From NCBI GenBank assembly GCA_001662425.1, contig BDDC01000051.1, positions 1 to 64,000 of the forward strand: DNA of 64,000 nt. Reading direction: 5' to 3'. The notes beneath the pieces were generated by a model. It ran no database searches, had not been told where the DNA came from, and saw only the letters and a program-made list of their open reading frames with translations. Source of the stretch: Chlamydomonas sphaeroides (lineage: Eukaryota; Chlorophyta; Chlorophyceae; Chlamydomonadales; Chlamydomonadaceae). The position numbers and the translations under genes were made by a program. Within the stretch, counting starts at the first letter, position 1. Every line of letters starts with the position of its first letter. Shown piece after piece: positions 1-10,736 of this stretch.

Positions 1-267
1 AGGAAGGGGCAGGAGCAGAGAGGTAGCGAGGGAGTGGCAGGGGCAGGGCGGGCTCAAGGAGCGGCAGGTTGTCCGCTGGCGGCTGGAACGCTACCACGCT
101 GCTTGACCGTATAAGAGGCACGGGGCAGGAACGCGTGTGCGAGAGGCCGGGCGCTGGGCTGGCGGTGGCTGTCTGGCGCAACAATTGGGAGGGGGGGGGT
201 TGGCGGCGCCCCTGCCTCTGTACTCCAGGCGCTGCAACCTCCGTCTGCCCCGCCCCGTGGCCTACAG

Positions 268-3200
268 AGCCGCGACCTCATCGCCGACTCGATCGAGACG
301 GTCATGAGCGCGCAGTGGTACGACGCCAACATCTCTCTGCCCGGTGAGTGTACGGCACCGTACGCAACATCGTATGGCATGCCGCACGGCGGCTGCGGCT
401 GCCGTATCGCCCGTCCCACTCGGCGCGCCCCAACCAGCGGCGACTGTCCTCACCCCGCACGCCCCGCCCCTCCCCCACACCTACCGCCCACCCTTCCTCC
501 CAGGCTGCGACAAGAACATGCCCGGCACGCTCATGGCAATGGCCCGCCTTAACCGGCCCTCGCTCATGATCTACGGAGGCACCATCAAGCCCGGCCACGC
601 GCGCTCGGACGGCGCCGTGCTGGACATCGTGTCGGCCTTCCAGAGCTACGGTAGGCGAGGGGGAGCGCAGGGGCTAGGGGAGGGGAACGGTTGTGTTACG
701 TGCCGGCACGTTTCCTGACGGGGTCGCGATGGGCGCGGTGCACACCTTAGCACGCATCCGCACAAAAGCATGCACACACGTGGCCGTGAGCCGGCAACGC
801 GGAAATAATTACCGCCGGGCTAGCCTCTCTCCGTGGCCCCGGCGGCAGTCTTCTCGCGACATGACCCCTCGTGGCAAGTCAGGGCGGCGTGATCACAGCT
901 CCAGCTGCGCCGACCGTTACAGCCGCGGCACAGACCTACAACCGCAAGCCCACAGCACTGCCGAGCACCACAACCAGCTCTCCGCGTTCCATGGGTTCCA
1001 CCGCCGGGTCCTTGGGCCCACTTCGCTTCGCGGCGAAACCGCAACCGAAGCGTCGGTGACCACCATCTAGGGCGCTCTCTTCGAGAGGGGTGGCGTAGTA
1101 ACGCGGAAAAAATTACCGCCGGGTTAGCCTCTTCCCGTGGCCCCGGCGGCAGTCTTCTCGCGACATCAGCTTTCGTGGCAAGTCAGGGCGGCGTAATAAC
1201 AGCTCTAGCTGCGCCGACCGTTACAGCCGCGGCACATACTTACAAGTTCAATTCCACAGCTCTGCCTAGCATAACGCCCAGTTCTGCGCATTGTCAAAAT
1301 GCAAGGCGCACTCTGCGGCTAGGCAAGGGCGCTGTTGCTTGCATGGGTTCCTCCGCCCGGCCCTCCTCGGGCCTAGTTTGCTTCGCGGCTCAACCGCAAC
1401 CCAAGCGTCGGTGGCGAGCGTCTAGAGCACCCTGTTCGACCGAGTGTGAGAAACGCGGAAATAATTACCGCCGGGCTAGCCTCTCTCCGTGGCCCCGGCG
1501 GCAGTCTTCTCGCGACATGACCCCTCGTGGCAAGTCAGGGCGGCGTGATCACAGCTCCAGCTGCGCCGACCGTTACAGCCGCGGCACAGCCCTTGTTGTC
1601 ACTCGACACAGCTCTGCCCAGCACCCATGGATTGGCACCAGCTTGTCTTGCGTGCCGCCAACGCGAAGAATAATTACCGCCGGCGCCCCGCTCGTGGCAC
1701 CCGCGGCAGTCTCTTCGCCACAGCACGGCGGCTCGTCCGCCGCTGTGGGCAGTCAGGCCAGCGCCGGCGCACATCAGTCGCCCGCCGGCCGTTACAGCCG
1801 CAGCCCAGCCCCACGCTCCTGTCACCACCCCCCGCACCTGGGCCCTGCCCCGGACGCGCTGCCTCGCGCTCCAGGCCTGCCCCCATCCCAACCCTGTGCG
1901 TCCGCGCTGCTCTGCAGTCGGTTGCTCGACGGCCTTTCGCCAACAAAGCAACCAACCCGCCGCCGCGCCCCTCCCGCAGGCGCCTACTCTGCCGGCCTCA
2001 TCACCGAGGCGCAGCGGGTGGACATTGTGCGCAACTCGTGCCCCGGCGCCGGCGCCTGCGGCGGCATGTACACCGCCAACACCATGGCGTCCGCCATCGA
2101 GGCGCTCGGCATGACGCTGCCGTACAGGTACGGCAGCGCAGTGGGGAGGGCGGGGATTTGGGTACGGCTGAACGGGGCCGAAGGGAAGTCCAGTCAGTCT
2201 TGCCCGCGCCCTCAGGTCCCCCATGTCGCCCCATGTATCCCGGCTTTCCTGAACCTGCCCTCCCGCCCTCTCGCCCCTCCGCCCCCAGCTCGTCCATCCC
2301 GGCGGAGGACCCGCTGAAGAAGGACGAGTGCCGCATGGCCGGCAGGTGGGAGCCCGCGTCCGTATGTTGTATCGACATGACGGTATCGATAAGTGGGCTG
2401 TACCGAAACAATCTACTCTATATACGCTATTGACGAATATGCAACGACTGGTGGGGCTGGTGGCAGTAGGGGCCGTGGCGTCGGGCGCAGAGGGCCTGTG
2501 GCGAAGGCGCGCCTTCGCGCCGTTACTGCTCGCTGTCACTTCCCTCTTGCGCTGCCAACGACACCTGCCGCCCGGCCACGCCAGATACATGCTGGAGCTG
2601 CTCAAGGCTGACCTGAAGCCCAAGGACATCATGGACTACAAGGCCTTTGAGAACGCCATGGTGCTGGTCATGGCCACCGGCGGCTCCACCAACGCCGTGC
2701 TGCACTTCATCGCCATGGCCCGGTGGGTGGCTGGGACGGGGCGGAGCACGGGAAGGGGGAAGAAGGCGAAAGCATGGGGGAGAGGCGCGTGGTCGTTGTG
2801 CGTGCTGAGTAACCGGGGTCGTGCGCTTGCCAACGCGGTGCTGCACGTCACCGCCATGGCTCTGTGAGGCGGGGGAAGGGGCGTGTCCGCATGCGTGCAA
2901 GGAGCCGCGTGGCGTGATCCTACCAACGCCTGGGTACCGTACTCGGCGCTGCTGACACGAACCCTGGCCCTCCCCTCCCCTGCTGCCCCGCCTTGCTGTC
3001 CCTCCTGCCAGCGCCTGCGGCGTGCAGCTGGGCCTGGACGACTTCCAGCGCGTGTCGGACCGCGTGCCCTTCATCTGCGACCTCAAGCCCAGCGGCAAGT
3101 ACGTCATGGAGGATATCCACAAGGTACGGCAGAGCTGGGCCTGATTGTGCGGCAGCTAGGTGCACGGCAGCAGCTGCGCTGCGCCGAGTCCTCGCATGCA

Positions 3201-5124
3201 GAGCAGGCAGCGCGCGCAGGGCTCGGCCGGCCCCGGGGGCCGGGCTCCATTTGCACACCGTGGCAACGCCTCCTGTGCGCCCACCCACAGCCAGCGCCGA
3301 TCCCACATGCCACATGCCTCTCGCCCCGCGCCCTGGCCCCTGCCGCCGCTAGGTGGGCGGCACCCCCGCCGTGCTCAAGTACCTCGACTCCAAGGGCTAC
3401 ATCAACCGCGACTGCATGACCGTCACGGGTGAGCCCCTGTGCGCCTGCAGCGTGCGGTTGGGGCGCTCGACGCCGGCACGGCTTCGGACAGCGAGGCGCC
3501 GCACAGCCCATGCGGCCGTGGGTTTCACGTGTCGCATTCGCTGCCGCTGCACCCAGCCCCTGCCGCCGCCTCCGCCGCCCGCAGGCAAGACCATGGCGGG
3601 CAACCTGGCCGAGGTGCCGGAGCTGCGGGCAGGGCAGGACGTGGTGCTGCCCGTGGAGAAGCCCATCAAGCAGACGGGTGAGGGGAGGAGGAAAATATTG
3701 GCAAGAGGGTGTGTCGCCGTAGGGGTGGAGGGGTGACGAAGGGGAGATGATGGGCTTGGGTTCGTGTCGTATGCAAGGCGTGTGGGGTGCGGCAGGACGT
3801 GGCGCTGCGCATTGCGATTGGCACGTTGCTGGGGTGGCGGCTCGGCTTTGTGTCAACCCCCTCCCTCCCCTCCCTGCCGCAGGCCACATCCAGATCCTGT
3901 ACGGCAACCTCGCCCCCGAGGGCAGCGTGGCCAAGATCACGGGCAAGGAGGGCATGCTGTTCACCGGCGAGGCGCTGTGCTTCGACAACGAGGAGGACAT
4001 GATTGACATGGTGGGCCGCGAGCCGAACACCTTCCGCGGCAAGGTGAGCGGCGCGCTGGACAGGAGGGCAAGGAGGTGGCACCCCGCACAAGACGTTGGG
4101 TTAATAAGGAAGGGTGCGGCAGCGCGCCACCGGCGATAGCTCCTCGCGCCATTGGTACCCCAATGACGCCCCCACTCCCAACGCCCAACCCACAGGTGGT
4201 GGTCATCCGCTACGAGGGCCCCAAGGGCGGCCCCGGCATGCCCGAGATGCTCACGCCCACCTCCGCCATCATGGGCGCCGGCCTGGGCAAGGAGTGCGCG
4301 CTCATCACCGACGGCCGCTTCAGCGGTGGCAGCCACGGCTTCGTCATCGGCCACGTCACGCCCGAGGCGCAGGTCGGCGGCCCCATCGCCCTGGTCAAGG
4401 TGAGCGGCTGCGCGACGATGGGGCGCTGGGCTGTGAGATGGGGCTGCGCGTGGGGGTGCTGTTCTCGGTGGGAGGTTGAAGGAGGGGAAGGCGGCGCAGT
4501 GCCGGGCGGTGGCGCGACCTCCTACGAGGCGATCGGAGGCACGCAACGGCTGCCTGCGGAACCCTCCAACCGCCCCAACGTAACCAATCACCACCACCAA
4601 CTGCCCGCCGCAGAACGGCGACAAGATCGTGATTGACGTGAACAAGAGGGTCATGGATGTGCAGATCAGCGACGCCGAGCTGGCGGCCCGCCGGGCGGCC
4701 TGGGTTGCTCCCCCGCTGAAGGTGGGTTGGGGTGCGGGTGCGGCTGTGTGGCACGGCGGCTCCACTTGCGGAGACCGGGCCCAGTGGTGCCCTAGCGCGC
4801 TCGTCCTTGTGGAGGCAAACTGCGAAGTGCTGCTGGCTCGCTGGTGCTCGTCTGTGGGTCGGGCACGGGTTCGTGTCATGCGTGCGCGGTGTCCGCCGCG
4901 TGCTGGCTTTCTGTTCTGAGGTCGCTCGTCGATGCCACCCCGGGCCGCCTGTGCGGCACGCGGTGCATCATGTAGGCCGTGCGCTGCGCACCGACCTCCG
5001 TGCGTTGTGAACCTTTGTGGGTTTGTGTGTCCCCCCGCAACCTCCCCAGGCCACCAGCGGCACCCTGTACAAGTACATCAAGTGCGTCACCTCGGCCTCC
5101 ACCGGCTGCGTCACGGACGCGTAA
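268..5124 (+). CDS. DHAD: Dihydroxyacid dehydratase (DHAD, IlvD/Edd family), 5' end outside the window
   Basis: Dehydrates 2,3-dihydroxy-acids to 2-oxo-acids, the third step of valine/isoleucine (and pantothenate) synthesis, in the plastid in plants and algae. Twelve exons are visible: 268-343, 504-650, 1980-2127, 2289-2345, 2585-2722, 3012-3123, 3353-3428, 3585-3677, 3883-4043, 4196-4399, 4614-4721, 5050-5124. All phases agree and give 464 residues. The first visible residues are [20 protein letters not shown], typical of plant-type DHAD. Two of the three iron-sulphur cysteine regions are present: GCDKNMPG and [16 protein letters not shown]. Later family signatures are [50 protein letters not shown] and [11 protein letters not shown]. 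The C-terminus ends GCVTDA. About 110-130 N-terminal residues (transit peptide and first cluster cysteine) lie upstream; positions 1-267 look like intron. The 1329-base intron 651-1979 carries tandem repeats. Identification is secure. Confidence 0.97.
796..1805 (+). repeat. Tandem repeat inside DHAD intron
   Basis: Three copies of a block of about 138 bases begin at 796, 1100 and 1452. Each starts AACGCGGAAAnAATTACCGC and ends near CCGCGGCACA. The first and third copies read as identical; the second has a few changes. A fourth, clearly diverged copy starts near 1659. The sequence between blocks is also related (for example the GCAACCnAAGCGTCGGTG segment near 1040 and 1395), so the true unit is roughly 300-350 bases. 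The whole array lies between the donor at 651 and the acceptor ending at 1979. Confidence 0.85.
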
Positions 5125-5177
5125 GACGGCTTCATCACGGACGCCTAAGGCGCCGGCCGCGTCACGGACGCGCAAGG
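5110..5177 (+). repeat. Short tandem duplication of the DHAD stop region
   Basis: The last codons of DHAD (GTCACGGACGCGTAAG, 5110-5125) recur twice downstream: ATCACGGACGCCTAAG at 5134 and GTCACGGACGCGCAAG near 5161. The offsets are 24 and 27 bases, so each copy keeps the reading frame. Confidence 0.8.
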
Positions 5178-5757
5178 CGACAGCCCGCAGCGGACCGGGA
5201 TGGGCCAGGGAACGGGGCACCGGAGTGGGACAGGGCAGGGGCACAGGGCAAGAAGCGGGGCAGGCATGGGGCTGCATTGGCTGCCGTTGAGGTCGAGGCT
5301 TGGAATGGGCTGGTGGCTGGGAGGACCGCGCATGTTGCTCCGGATTGCAGCATGGCGATGGGCCGCGACACAGGCGTGGGGCGGCGGCGGCGCGGCCGCC
5401 CGCCAGCGCGGCACTAGCTGCAGCTGGTGTGCGGTGGGCTCGGTGGCGTGCGCAAGGGGACGGCTATGCGAAAGGCGTCGCGTGCTTGCGTGCGGGGTGC
5501 TGCCGGGCCGGTAGGTAGGGCGCCGTTTTTGTTGGTCGCACGTTTGCGGCTGGCGCTTTGGCGGCAGGTGGTGTGGGGCGTGGGCAGCCAGAGTCTGGCG
5601 TGCTCGGGGCTTGAGGGCGGCAGGCGGCAGGGGCGGCGGTGCAATTGCACGCCGGCCGGCTGGCGCCCGGGTGGAGCAGGGTGGTGGGCTGGCGGTGCGG
5701 CGGGTGCGGCCGTCACGCCTCGGCGGCAGCGGGCGCATAGGCAGAGCTACGTAGCTA

Positions 5758-5762
5758 TGTAA
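5758..5762 (+). terminator. Candidate poly(A) signal TGTAA for DHAD
   Basis: TGTAA lies about 630 bases after the stop. TGTAA is the usual cleavage signal of volvocine nuclear genes, and 3' UTRs of this length are common there. Confidence 0.45.
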
Positions 5763-5774
5763 CCCCGTTTGCGC

Positions 5775-7470
5775 GAGCTCCTCGCTGGCACCACCGTGTC
5801 CCTGCTCCCGCCCCGCAAGCGAGTGCAGCGTGTGGCGGGAGTCAGGGGTGGTTCAGGACGGGTCGGAGGGCGGCGTGAGTCGTGAGTTGCTGCGGCAGAG
5901 CGGCACCGCTCGGCGGCGGCTGCAGCAGCCACCACCACCACGCCGCATCTAGGCCGGAGTCTGGACAGGACCTCTCCGTCGGGAGCACGCGAGCGAGGGG
6001 CGTGGCCGATCATCGTGTAGCGGGCTGAGACGGCGAGGACAAAGGCCGCCGTGCGGAACGGCGTGAGTTGAGGGGTCCTGCACTAGAGCCCTAATCTTTT
6101 AGAGCCTGCCCGCGAGGGGGATCGTCCCAGTGCCATGCCACGGATACGGGGCGGGGGGCTTCCTGCAGACAGGGGATGGTAGCACGACCGATGCCGCCAG
6201 CAACCAAGCAGAAATTGCGGCGAGACCATGGACGGAGGGAGCGCGGCAGCCGGGCTGTCCTCGCCTAGCTCCGTGCTCCTCGTAACGCAAGCACGTCACA
6301 CCGGTCGTCCGCCTGCTGCCAGGGGCTTGCCCAAGACTTGGCTGCGCTTGGCTCGGCTAGCAGCCTAAGGCCCGTCCACAAGGGCCGACCCAGGCTGACA
6401 CAGCGTGGTAGCCGCACGCAAGAGTTGAAGCTCTGTGCGGAGAGCCGCGAGAGGGGCCGCACTGCGCCACATGCCACGGCAGGCCTGACAATATCGCTAG
6501 CCGTGTGGCATGCGCCTCTCGTCAAATCTCGTATGCAGCATATGAAGCTGTGTATCTGGCGCGCTGCGAGCGTGGTGACGAGTGTTCGACTTCTCTCGGC
6601 TGTACTGCTGCCGACCGCTGCGTCGCGGCTTCGGTCCTGACACCGATCGGTCAGGAGCAGCCTAGGATCGTTGACTCGCACTTCGGGCTTGAGCACATGA
6701 TGGACGCCAAGGGAGGTGCGGCTGTCGCGGCTGTCGGATGCGGTCGGTGCAGCGGACGCAGGACGACTCATATCGGAAGGTCGGTTTCGAACGAGGCGCG
6801 CCTGGTCCAGTTCCAATTTTCCTTCCACACTCACCAAGTGATCTTGCGTGGAGAGCTCGACTCGGCGGGGCGAGCACGGGCGGCGGTCATGCAAGAAACC
6901 TTTCTCGTCCAGGCAGCCTCACACGGTCGACTCATGTGATTGAAGCTGGCAACGTGTTCTTTTCTTTGCGAAACGCGACCTAGGCTCATGTCGACGCATG
7001 CCGTTGGATACGGCCGAAAGCCGAGGTGCAGCGGTCGGCCGTGCTGACTTTGCACCCTGACACGGCCGGCCACCAAGAGCTGCAGCCATCAGTGCCAGCT
7101 TATTCTAGTTGTAAACGAAATGCAATCATGGCGTTTGGGAGTCGCCGTGGGTTCGCTCGTCATTCGGCTGAAACCCACGACACGACACTTACGGCAGAGT
7201 CCCCTGACTTGCGACAAGCCTCGCATTCTCCAGTCGCGTCCTGTTATTTTTGTAAGACACCGACGATTTACAAGATCTGCCATTGCTCGGTTCGGTTAAC
7301 ACCTTATATGAGCACTGGCACGCGCACTGGTTAGCATTCGCAGCAGCACCACCTTAAGAGACGTGTTGCACGCGACTTGGTCGGAGAGCCGGCTGCAAGT
7401 TAGCACTAGGCGTAAGCAGGCGACGGGGCAACGCTGATGTGCCGCGTGGAGAGCCACTGGACCCGCGAGG
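5775..7470. other. No gene recognised
   Basis: Non-repetitive intergenic sequence with lower GC than the flanking exons. Open frames on both strands show no family motifs and no codon bias of the neighbouring genes. An ATG at 7129, followed by about 124 bases of open frame to a good donor (TTTTGTAAGAC, near 7250), could be a 5' exon of the next gene, but the join is unproven. Confidence 0.4.
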
Positions 7471-7473
7471 TAG

Positions 7474-8819
7474 CTCGGCATTCGGCGACGAGCAGCAAGC
7501 TCTAGTGCACGATTGCTGCAACTTGCACATTCACCTGATGGTACCCTTCATCGTTGCATGCAGTGCGGCGCCTCGGAGCCCTTGTGCCCCCGATGGACTG
7601 GACCGCAGCATCGCGAACTTGACGCCCGTCTTCAGCCCAGCAAGCGTCAGGTAAGAAGGCCCCACAGCGTAGCTGTTGAGCCCCCTCGGCCTGAGTGCGG
7701 CCAATAATTGCCGGCCTCGGGAAACTCGCCGCAGAACAGTACGGACGCCCAGGAACCGAAGAACGACATGTTTCCTCCCCTACATCTCAGGTCCTCGCCG
7801 ACCAACATGTCGCAATCCTCTCGCTCTCAGACTTGCTTCATAGTCTGCCGGCACCGGCTACCGAGCAGGCATGCTCATGGGCGCCCGACACGCTCAGTTC
7901 GCAGCACGCGCTGAGCCTAATGCAGTGCCGCGACGCAGACAGCGCCAACGGCATGCTCGTGTTCAGCGGGCCGCTCGCCTCAGCGGACGGTGGTCTTGAG
8001 CCCCCGGCGCCACCGAGCCTGCTAGTCGACAACGCCACAGAGCCTGCACCGTACGGCGCCAGCGATGCCGCGCACTTGCCTGTGCTGCTAGAGCACGTCC
8101 GCGCCATCAGCGCCGTCGTGGCATGCCCCTTAAGCCCGGCGGCCGCGGCGGCGCAGCCGCTGCGGCCCGTGCCCGTGGCCTGCCTCACGCGGGCGCGCAC
8201 CGACACCGACTGGCTGCTGCTGTCCGACGAGCTCGAGCGGGGCCCGCTTGCGCCCGTGTCGGCCGAGGGACTTAGCAGCAGCTGCTTCATGGTGACCCTG
8301 GGTCACAGGCACCTGGAGGACGCGATGGGCTGGCCCGGACCCGCGGCGGCGCCAGGCGACGGCGGCTGGCCGGCGATTAGCGGCACGCCCGTGGTCGAAT
8401 GTGTCGTTCCCGTGGACGTAAGCCGCGCCGCGATGCTCCTTGGCGCTACGTCGTGCAAGCAGCCGCAGCCGGCCGCAGAGAGCGAGCCGCAGGAGCTGCC
8501 GTCGTGGCAGTCGCTGGAGCTGGTCGCGCCCGTGGCCGTGTCGCGCGTGTCGCGGCCGGACCTGCGGCAGCTCGACGCGGACTCGTTTGGCCGGCCACCG
8601 TCGGCACGGACGGAGCCGGCGATGGCGGTCGACGGGGCTGGCGTCGCGGCGGCGGCGGGGCTTGCGCTCGTCGGCGGGACCTGGGCAGGGGCGGCGGAGG
8701 CGCGCGGGCCCTGTGGCGGTGCTGTCGGGCTGGGCTGCGGCGGCGAGGTGGCGATGGCGCTCCGCCCGCGGCACAAGCGTGGCGTCAGCGATCGGCTGCT
8801 GAGCTTCATACGCCGCTGA
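7474..8819 (+). CDS. Unrecognised protein; start not resolved
   Basis: Two joined exons are supported. The upstream exon ends at about 7649 (codons ...QPSKRQ, donor GTAAGA). The downstream exon starts near 7791 (VLADQHVAILSLSDLLHSL) and runs to the TGA at 8817-8819. Phase is 0 at the join. The upstream exon encodes CMQCGASEP...RWTGP, which recalls the first half of a GATA-type zinc finger, but no second CxxC follows, so this is only a hint. The rest is Ala/Pro-rich with repeated short hydrophobic Val-Pro-Val-x-(C/V)-(L/S) segments and ends in a basic tail (RHKRGVSDRLLSFIRR). A possible first coding exon begins at ATG 7129. I do not recognise the family. The long single downstream frame with third-position GC typical of the region supports it being coding. 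Confidence 0.5.
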
Positions 8820-10736
8820 CGAGCCGCTGCACTTGGGGCTGGCGTGTGCGGTCGAGTTCACTATCAATTGTGTGCGATCACGTGTGCTTGCATGTTTGCT
8901 AGCTGCGCTGTGACGTTGGGTATTACAACGGGTATTGTGTGAGCGGCTGCGGCCGAGCGGCAGGCTCCAGCGAATGGAGCTCCCCAGGCATGCAGGTCCT
9001 AGCTGCAGGCACAAAAAGCATCCTGTGGGAAGCGGGGGCCGGCGCTGGCTGTGGGTGGGGCCCAGCCCCTGGCCGACACGGGGGTGGGGGGCAAAGAGCA
9101 GCCCACGGCACACCGTTCATTCATCGGTAGGACAGGAGGACGCCAGTAGCTGCAGTGAGAAACTCCGGCGGGCTCGCCATGCGGTGTGCTTTGCACGATC
9201 CACTGAACACTTGAACCTTGATAGGCATTCACATAGCTTGAGTGGCTGCCAGCCCGGCGCTCGGTCGCTGCTGCGGAGACCGCCGGCCGCTACTGCGAGC
9301 CCTGGTGGCTCAACCCTGTGTCGATGTCGGTGTGATTGTGTGTGGCTCGGAGAATTTCGGCTGCGTGTGCTTGTGGGGTGCAGTAAGCGGGATATGGTGT
9401 AAGCAGAGTGTGTGTGCGCGTGTGCCGTGTGAAGAGCGATTGCACGAGTGCAGTGTCGCAGAGTGCCGAAGGAGACAACGCCCCGGTTACTTGCCTAGTT
9501 TTGCCTGCTTGAGCGGTGTGGTACGGCGCCTCCTGGAGGCGCCGCGTGGGATCGTCTGCGAATGGTCCCTGGGGGCCAGGGCGCCGCACATGCGCCATTG
9601 CGCCTGCGGCTGCGGTGGGGCTGGCGCCGCTGTTGGTTGCAGCCTTGCTGCTGCGTAGGGAATGCGCGGCGGCGTGGCAGGGTGCCTGGCTGCAGTGCCG
9701 GGTTAGGGACCCTTGGAAAGGAGGGCGGCGAGGTGCGTGCCGTGCCGTGCCGTGCCATGCCTGGAAGAATCGATTCATGGTGCTGTCGGGCCGTGCGTGG
9801 GGCTGCTGCTGGCAGTTGGCTAGGGCGGCTGTCGTAACGTGTAGTTGGCAGGATAGCGTTGACGCGGCGGTGGTCAGCCTGCCGGTGGTGATAGCAATGG
9901 TGGTGGCAGCCGCAGGCCCACCGGTCAGGTGCGGCCGGGTGCGACCACGCGCAGGCCCGAGGCGGCGGTGGGCGTGGCCCCGGAGGCTGCCCTGGTTGGC
10001 GAGGATGGGGGGCGCAGCTGCGTCACCCGTTTGCCGGAGCACCGGGCTGCTCGCGTGCGCGGCATTTTTTGTAGCTCGTTTGCAGTTACTTACCTCGGGG
10101 TTGCACTGAGCTCTGAGATGAAGTGCGTGCGCGTGTGCGCTGCACCAGCCGCACTCCGACGCTCTCCGAGCGACACTTGAGGGCCCGTCTGCTACGACGG
10201 AGCCCCCCCGTCCCGCACGGCGTGCCAGGGTCGAATAAATATGATGTTTAGAGTTGCGAATAAGAAATTACTCATTGCGCTGCCGCCGCACGCTGACGCG
10301 TGTACTTGTGTTGAAGGCAGGAACTTGTAAGGCCCTCGAGCACCTTCCCGTGTGGCGACCTGTTGCTGCTAAGCTGGTCTGCCGCTGTGTGCATGGATGT
10401 CAGCTTAGGCATGGCATCCCCCATAATCGCGCGGGCATTAGGAACGCTCTTGCGCTCTGGGCAGGTCAGGGACGGTCAGGGGTCGGGGGATGCGCGGCTG
10501 GGCGTCCAGGACCGCAGGACAGGGCGCTTCAGTTGCGCTGCAGCCAGCCCGTGTTTCTATTTGCTGCGATTGTTAAGAGCTTCCTGGAGGGTGGGTGCTA
10601 ATATGTTGGTGTGGGTTGGGTGGCGTACTTGCGGCGAGAGGGTTCGTGGGGTGAGCGTGCAGGTATGTAGCGACCCAAAACCACGACGGTAAGCCATTGT
10701 GCCGAGCTTCAAGAATTAAACACCCAAACATCAACA
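8820..10736. other. 3' UTR and intergenic region
   Basis: A TGTAA at 9398-9402 may end the transcript of the 7474-8819 gene. The remainder up to the HAD gene start at 10737 holds GT- and GC-rich sequence with overlapping open frames but no motif I recognise. Confidence 0.4.

Noticed and set aside
1175..2632. Long open frames on both strands in the DHAD repeat intron
   Set aside because: They run through tandem repeats and an established splice acceptor and exon. Composition, not coding, explains them.
3104..4879. 591-codon open frame on the minus strand
   Set aside because: It lies antisense to DHAD exons and introns; the plus-strand exons have unambiguous family matches.
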